A stretch of DNA of 64,000 nucleotides from the NCBI RefSeq assembly GCF_001640025.1, contig NC_031674.1, positions 1,426,001-1,490,000 on the forward strand, written 5' to 3'. Below, in pieces: positions 60,988 to 64,000 of this stretch. A program made the position numbers and the translations under genes. Source of the stretch: Sugiyamaella lignohabitans. Lineage: Eukaryota; Ascomycota; Dipodascomycetes; Dipodascales; Trichomonascaceae. The notes beneath the pieces are model-generated. The model ran no database searches, was not told the DNA's origin, and saw only the letters and a list, made by a program, of their open reading frames with translations. The number at the start of each line of letters is the position of its first letter. Position 1 is the first letter of the stretch.

Positions 60988-62726
60988 AAAGCCCCTCCCG
61001 TAGTGGGTCAGGAGGCCAAAATAACCGAAACATTGGCCACGACAAGACTGAGTCAGACTGGCGGATTGGGTTTAGAGTCTATTGGCGGGAAAACGGGGAG
61101 TGGGTTTGAACATTAGTTTACATGTTGGAAAATAAAGTTAACAGTTGGTGGACATGGGGATATGCAACAATATGCAGCGCGCATGCAGAACACCGCATAT
61201 CCTTTCTACCGCCTGTGGCGTTCTGCCCGGTTCGCTCCGGTGACATGCTGAAGTCGGGCATCGGATTAACCCCTAACCTGTTCTTCCCTCAGGCCCGGGT
61301 GAAGATAGGGCCTTTTTCGTGCCAGTCGGGCCTAACGGCTAGCCAAACGGGAGCGTGGTAAATGCACAGTTGCATAACTGAATACCGCAGAATAGTGTTA
61401 GGCTTGCAGCAACCTTCAGCTCCTAGCCCCCATGCGAAGAGCAGCCAGACGGCCAGGGGTGCTGCTGGTTACAAGTTAAATAACATCATCCACCGGCACC
61501 GGCACCCGGGATTTCTCGCACAACCCTCGCCATCTGACACACAACCAGCTGCGAGTAGCATCCGTGAGAATTTTGTGCCTGTATCGGCAGTAGATGTGTG
61601 TGATGGACATTCTGTAATGTATATTAACGGTCAGTTGCGACTTTGGTTATAATTTTTTTTTCTTACTTGTATAACTACTGTTTGATTGTTTATGTGGTTA
61701 TATTAACGAAATTTTTTTTTGGTTATTATTATTTTTAAAAAATCGACATTGATTTGGTTTGTTCTTTAACAAGACTGATTGTTTATTTTCACTGTTTTCT
61801 GAATATTCATATTTCTGGTCGGAGTTACAAGGCCGAATTTTTATACCGACGATTGTCACACACACTCAATTTACACGCACTGAACGCCGGAAATTATATG
61901 GGAAATTTTTAACTCTATACCAAGACCACTATTTTGTAAATATCATTAGCCATTGTTCAGTGGTGTGTATTATAGAGGATTTGATGAGAATTGGATCTTG
62001 ATTTCGGTTGATTTTTATTTTATTTTTTTTTATTGTTCATTGTGTTCGTTTTTTTTTTCTTGTTATTTTCTTTTATTTTTTTTCACCTAGTAGTAGTACC
62101 TTTGTGTGGGTAACATTGTGTGTTGACCACGGACCTAAATCCTTCTGGTACGATTTGGGAAGTGCACGTTGGAATTGAATACAATTGACAGTGAATCAGC
62201 ACGTTTTTTTTTTATTTACGATTGTCTATTGTCTTTCTGGACTTTTGTGGATATCGACATTGAATTTTGGTTTTGACTTTGAGTTTGACTTTGCCGGCAC
62301 ACACTGATACAGAATAGTATACACAACAGCATACGGAACAGTACAGTTGAAAAACTGAGTGCACGCCTTGATACCAGTATCTTAGAACACATAGCATAGT
62401 TCACAACGAAAACTGTTTAACAGTGTGAACTGAGTATAACGAACAAGCTAATCAGCATCTGCTCGTCATCAATTTTATCAGCTCATTAACACGGCACACT
62501 AATAAAACGATATTTATTTCACAGCAAATAGAAAGACGACTGGAGTTTCTCGACCTAGACAGACAACATTTCGAATTCACCCTCGCTTCAATCAAATTGC
62601 TATCAAACAAACAAACCAATAGAATACGGTACAATAACGTCAAATATACTACAGATTGGCTAGATTATATGTCACCACAATCTACGGAATTTTTATAACA
62701 ACAATCAAATACACAGCAGCTACACT

Positions 62727-63189
62727 ATGGCTTCAGTGCAACCATCGTCACTGACAGCCTCGACATCAATTGGGTCAAGTTCATTAGAGGGAAGAGAACA
62801 GCAGACACAACAACAACATCAACAACAACAACAACGTAAGCAGAATAGTGGACCTGGAGCTGGACCTTTAGGTGTAGCAGTTGGATCTGGTGGTGCAGGC
62901 TCTACTACATCCGTTGCTAATGCTAGCGCCCACAACAACCCGCCAGGTATTCGTGGTGGGCCTAATACCACAGCAGTTGCAACAACATCAGCTATCACAG
63001 CCAAACCAGCCGTGACGAAACCAGCTTTTGTACCTATAAGACCAGCGTTTCGACCATTACTGCCGAAACCATGTAGTGCCAGTGCACCAACAGGCTGGAG
63101 CTCGACATCGGAAATCACTATTAGCACCCGTCATCGTGCTGATGCTGTATTACCAACCACCAGAAAGGGCCGGAAATCAGTTTCAAAAG
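62727..63189 (+). CDS. First exon of an unassigned, possibly regulatory gene (continues past the window)
   Basis: ATG 62727 follows a very T/A-rich promoter-like region. Exon 1 encodes 154 residues and ends at donor GTGAGT after AAA G (63190). The protein is low in complexity: Ser/Thr-rich start, a QQQHQQQQQ run near residue 31, Gly/Ala/Ser stretches, then KPAFVPIRPAFRPLLPKP and ADAVLPTTRKGRKSVSKG. That last part weakly resembles the Hap4/HapX motif WVLPPRPKPGRKP, which would suggest a CCAAT-complex partner, but the match is short. Without an intron the frame stops at 63240. The intron then runs beyond position 64000 or its acceptor was not recognised. Long leader, Gln-rich start and a large intron fit a regulatory gene. 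Confidence 0.5.
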
Positions 63190-64000
63190 GTGAGTATATG
63201 AAGTTACCTAGGAGGTGGTGGGATCAGAAGATCAGGGGGTGAAACAGGACTTTTTGGAAAGAATAAGGACATCACTCGGGGACTCTCGGGCAGGATTCGG
63301 AGAGCAACACGGAAGAGGAACTGGGAAGATGGACGCGGAAGATGGACACGGAAGGGAAAGACGAAAGGGGAACACGAAGGGGAAGGTATACAACAGATGG
63401 GCATTGGGTTTACTATTACAACTTGGAATTTATTGGATTATTTGTTTTTTATTGGGTTTACAGGATGAATACGACAATGGAATTATGAAATTCCAATAAA
63501 CAGCAGACGATATTTTTAATATCCGAGCAATTGGGTTGAGCAAGAGAGCGTCAATTTACAAGCGGTTTGACAGTAAAGCTTGTAAAGTCTAATATTGCAC
63601 ACCTGCATGACAATTTTTCCGCAGGCATGGAAGCAAAATTTCAGGCCCCCACGTTTTCACCCTGTTGTTCCTCGAAGTGGTTAGAGCCGGTCGGTCTTTA
63701 TTAGACTAACGAGCCGGTCCCATCGTGCCGGCAAGAGCAGAGGCCGAGTCGATCGAAAGTCCCAACCGGTTCTGTCCGTGCCCATTCTTGCATTCCCCTT
63801 TTGAATTTCACGGTGACTCTCTCCTTACCCTATCACCCACACATCCAGCCGCGCCATTACCCCTGATATTTCCTGTGCCGGCTTTTTGTACCCGGGCTAC
63901 CCGAGTCAGCAATCTCCCTCCCAGTCGACCAGAAACGACACGGCTCTCCTGCGAAGCAGGAGCAACCAGGGTCTGGGGCGGAGCCCCAGCCGCCGGAGGC
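63190..64000 (+). other. Probable intron of the last gene, incomplete
   Basis: No convincing CTAAC-to-AG acceptor with open frame is seen before the window edge. It contains one exact TTACCCCTGA (63857-63866) and a C-arm palindrome half at the very end, consistent with the habit of these elements to lie in introns. A GC-rich stretch at 63680-63780 holds short inverted repeats (GAGCCGGTC). Confidence 0.4.
63946..64000 (-). repeat. GC palindrome C-arm half at the window edge
   Basis: Right arm starting CTCCTGCGAAGCAGGAGC and ending CCGCCGGAGGC exactly at position 64000. No left arm lies to its left. Confidence 0.92.

Larger units (their letters stand above)
57236..62726. other. 5.5-kb gene-free region between MET22 and the last gene
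   Basis: From left to right: a palindrome remnant; A/T-rich DNA; the degenerate ~200-bp tandem array (57560-58900); several GC palindromes (59160-60987); a segment with a CCGG hairpin and a T run (61180-61320); then about 1 kb of very T-rich and A/C-rich low-complexity DNA (61650-62726) that looks like the promoter and long leader of the gene starting at 62727. No supported protein gene. Confidence 0.55.

Noticed and set aside
60327..61003. Two long overlapping ORFs on opposite strands (198 and 220 codons)
   Set aside because: Both are held open by GC palindrome copies at 60424 and 60850; there is no independent protein signature.
63740..63785. GGACAGAACCGG on the minus strand, resembling part of a conserved RNase P RNA region
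   Set aside because: Only about 10 bases agree and the other conserved regions of RNase P RNA are not found nearby.

Overview
This window is nuclear DNA from an ascomycete budding yeast (Saccharomycotina). Genes are compact and mostly intronless. The introns that exist are few, sit near the 5' end, and use a CTAAC or TACTAAC branch point just upstream of the acceptor. CTG is read as leucine (for example in the conserved YLFKLL segment of Ypt1), so this is not a CUG-Ser/Ala yeast. Retention of a Mis18-type kinetochore protein, a Taspase-1-like enzyme and a second Ras-like GTPase points to a lineage branching outside Saccharomyces. A Trichomonascaceae/Dipodascales yeast such as Sugiyamaella or Blastobotrys is my best guess; this is inference, not something the sequence proves.

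Layout: YPT1 (-), GPA2-type G-alpha (+), SEC7 (-, 3 exons), TOK1-type K+ channel (+), SND2 (+, 2 exons), SDH2 (-), ATG10 (+, at least 2 exons), U1A/U2B''-type RRM protein (-, 2 exons), YUH1-type UCH (+), THP3 (-, 2 exons), an unassigned ORF overlapping a Taspase-1-like gene (+), YPK3 (+), POA1 (-), TFC4 (+), SPE3 (+), MIS18 (+), FAF1 (-, 2 exons), PDA1 (+), a Ras-like GTPase (+, 3 exons), VTC2/3 (+), BEM1 (-, 2 exons), MET22 (+), and the first exon of an unassigned, probably regulatory gene (+) that runs off the window. These are housekeeping and signalling genes: vesicle traffic (YPT1, SEC7, SND2), nutrient signalling (GPA2, YPK3, Ras-like), polarity (BEM1), mitochondrial metabolism (SDH2, PDA1), polyphosphate and sulfate metabolism (VTC2/3, MET22), transcription and RNA (TFC4, THP3, U2B'', FAF1). 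They do not form one pathway.

The striking feature is a dispersed, GC-rich, nested-palindromic repeat present in roughly 50 places. A full copy is about 137 bp. Its left arm starts GCCTCCGGCGGCTGGGGC and its right arm ends GCCCCAGCCGCCGGAGGC. Every full copy has one arm ending in an 'R box' (CTCGCTTCGCTCGAG type) and the other in a 'C box' (CTCCTGCGAAGCAGGAG type), so the element has a polarity. I call R-arm-left '+' and C-arm-left '-'. Half copies carry one arm; a variant 'S box' (GCTCGCGAAGCGAGC) also occurs. Copies lie in introns, in all seven gaps between convergent genes and in promoters, but in none of the exons I could define, except possibly the 3' end of ATG10.

Two further unexplained tandem arrays lie in gene-free DNA: about 346-349 bp units upstream of ATG10 (19190-20600) and strongly diverged units of about 200 bp between 57.6 and 58.9 kb. 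A diverged duplication lies downstream of VTC2/3.
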